Shown here: positions 5,348 through 6,181 of the stretch, in pieces
Numbering within the stretch: the stretch's first letter is position 1
How the letters are laid out: each line of letters begins with the position of its first letter
Assembly (NCBI GenBank): GCA_030590185.1
Contig: JAUUZB010000284.1
Location: 1-6,181, forward strand
Length of the DNA stretch: 6,181 nt
Direction of reading: 5' to 3'
Source: Deltaproteobacteria bacterium
GTDB lineage: Bacteria; Myxococcota; XYA12-FULL-58-9; JAUUZB01
Made by a program: the position numbers and the translations under genes
Notes under the pieces: generated by a model
Databases searched by the model: none
The model's input: only the letters and a program-made list of their open reading frames with translations
Told to the model about the DNA's origin: nothing

Positions 5348-6181
5348 ATGATCGCCATCATCGTCGCTCACGTCCTGGCGTTTGTCGGTATCGGCGTCGG
5401 TATTTTTCTGGTCGCGGGGGGGGCGCCGGTGCGCTGGTACATCAACGGCGGGATCTTCATGCACCTGGTGGTGCTGATGGCCTTGGGCCAGCTCGTCGTG
5501 GGCGTGCTCCTGGCGCGGCATCACCTGCACCGGCCTCTGCCGGTGGTGGTGCATTTCGTTTTCCCCGCGGCGGCGGCCTTCATCGGTATCGGTGGTACCG
5601 CGCTCGGCATCTCGCAGGCCTTTGACGCGACCATGACCGCGCCGCCGGACATGCAGATGCAGATGTGGACGGCGAGCCTCGCCATCGCTGAGCTCACCCG
5701 GCAGTTTGGCTTCATCGTCGCCGGCTGTGGCGCCCTGCCCGTGGTCTTCCTCGCGGCGGTGACCGCCCCCGCTCCTCTCGCTGTCACGGATCCGAAGGCA
5801 CGCGGCGGCGGGATCCTGATCGGCTTGGGGTTGATCCCCGCCCTGTTCGCGGCGGTGGTCGCGTGGCAGTTGCGCAGCGACGTGCTCACCGGCCGCACCT
5901 GGTTCTTGCTGATCGCATCGACCATGGTGGTGACGGCCATCGGCGCCATCATCGGTCTCGGATCGCGGTGGTTGGCGGCCTGGGCGGCCGGGTCGGATCG
6001 CGCCAACGCTTTTGGAGCGGCGGTGATGATGTTGGCCGGCGCCCTGATCGCGATCTTCGCCTTCATCCATGGCATCGGGCGTGTCGGCTTGATCATCCCG
6101 CTCGAGGCGATCGCCTCGGCGCCTCCGGATATGAAGAGCCAGATGCTGACCGCTGCCATGGCTATCCACGATTTCCCGACC
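5348..6181 (+). CDS. Polytopic membrane protein with internal duplication, 3'-partial
   Basis: ATG at 5348 follows GGGAGG (5338-5343) at four bases. The frame is open for 278 codons to the window edge, so the C-terminus is missing. It is very hydrophobic, with about seven membrane segments (roughly residues 1-24, 33-56, 66-90, 112-140, 153-175, 184-206, 222-255). Residues 98-113 (APPDMQMQMWTASLAI) recur as 258-273 (APPDMKSQMLTAAMAI), 11 of 16 identical, and the alignment extends upstream without gaps at a 160-residue offset (Gly82/Gly242, Gly87/Gly247, Asp93/Glu253, Ala94/Ala254). Each unit is a Gly-rich helix, a short APPD loop and another helix. The first unit, FIGIGGTALGISQAF then IAELTRQFGFIVAG, resembles the conserved core of TolQ/ExbB/MotA ion-channel proteins; the hairpin also recalls ATP-synthase subunit c. 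Neither is proven. An eight-G run lies at 5416-5423. An ion- or force-coupling role is inference only. Confidence 0.8.
   Translation, partial: MIAIIVAHVLAFVGIGVGIFLVAGGAPVRWYINGGIFMHLVVLMALGQLVVGVLLARHHLHRPLPVVVHFVFPAAAAFIGIGGTALGISQAFDATMTAPPDMQMQMWTASLAIAELTRQFGFIVAGCGALPVVFLAAVTAPAPLAVTDPKARGGGILIGLGLIPALFAAVVAWQLRSDVLTGRTWFLLIASTMVVTAIGAIIGLGSRWLAAWAAGSDRANAFGAAVMMLAGALIAIFAFIHGIGRVGLIIPLEAIASAPPDMKSQMLTAAMAIHDFPT

Noticed and set aside
5315..6169. 284-codon open frame on the minus strand, and a 212-codon one nested at 5521-6159
   Set aside because: They are antisense shadows of the membrane protein gene; their translations are low-complexity, His/Asp/Arg-rich, and lack plausible starts, while the + strand frame has a good ribosome site and membrane-protein character.

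Overview
The window carries seven protein genes, all on the + strand, in high-GC DNA. Its core is the canonical bacterial cluster rplU-rpmA-obgE (ribosomal proteins L21 and L27 and the ribosome-assembly GTPase Obg). The high GC content, G/C-ending codons, GTG and TTG starts, a DsbD-type thiol-disulfide transporter (usual in Gram-negative bacteria) and an Obg without the C-terminal OCT extension suggest a Gram-negative proteobacterium or Myxococcota/'deltaproteobacterial' lineage. This placement is an inference from style, not a phylogeny.

Layout: (1) bases 1-1674 hold the 3' part of a DsbD/ScsB-like membrane thiol-disulfide reductase whose start lies before the window. (2) 1711-2097 is an unrecognised small acidic protein in the same direction, probably co-transcribed with it. 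(3) 2149-2177 is a good sigma70-type promoter (TTGACA, 17-bp spacer, TAAAAA) driving rplU (2210-2521), rpmA (2525-2776) and obgE (2803-3846), which are packed with gaps of 3 and 26 bases. (4) 3847-4007 is a gap ending in an abrupt AT-rich patch that probably holds the promoter of the next gene. (5) 4008-5186 encodes an AAA_14/DUF4143-type ATPase, a patchily distributed family that looks like an insertion behind obgE. (6) 5187-5347 is a gap with a perfect 6-bp-arm inverted repeat and a short minus-strand stretch that has the codon-position composition of coding DNA, possibly a gene remnant. (7) 5348-6181 is the 5' part of a polytopic membrane protein, open to the window edge, built from a tandem duplication with a 160-residue period.

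Functionally, genes 3-5 (L21, L27, Obg) serve 50S ribosomal subunit assembly. The DsbD-like protein would carry reducing power across the inner membrane. The ATPase and the duplicated membrane protein have no evident link to either. No RNA gene, CRISPR array or insertion sequence was seen. The points most worth a second look are the duplicated membrane protein, the Arg-for-Lys change in the Obg G4 motif, and the possible minus-strand gene remnant next to the ATPase. I did not find convincing evidence of a complete novel multi-gene system.
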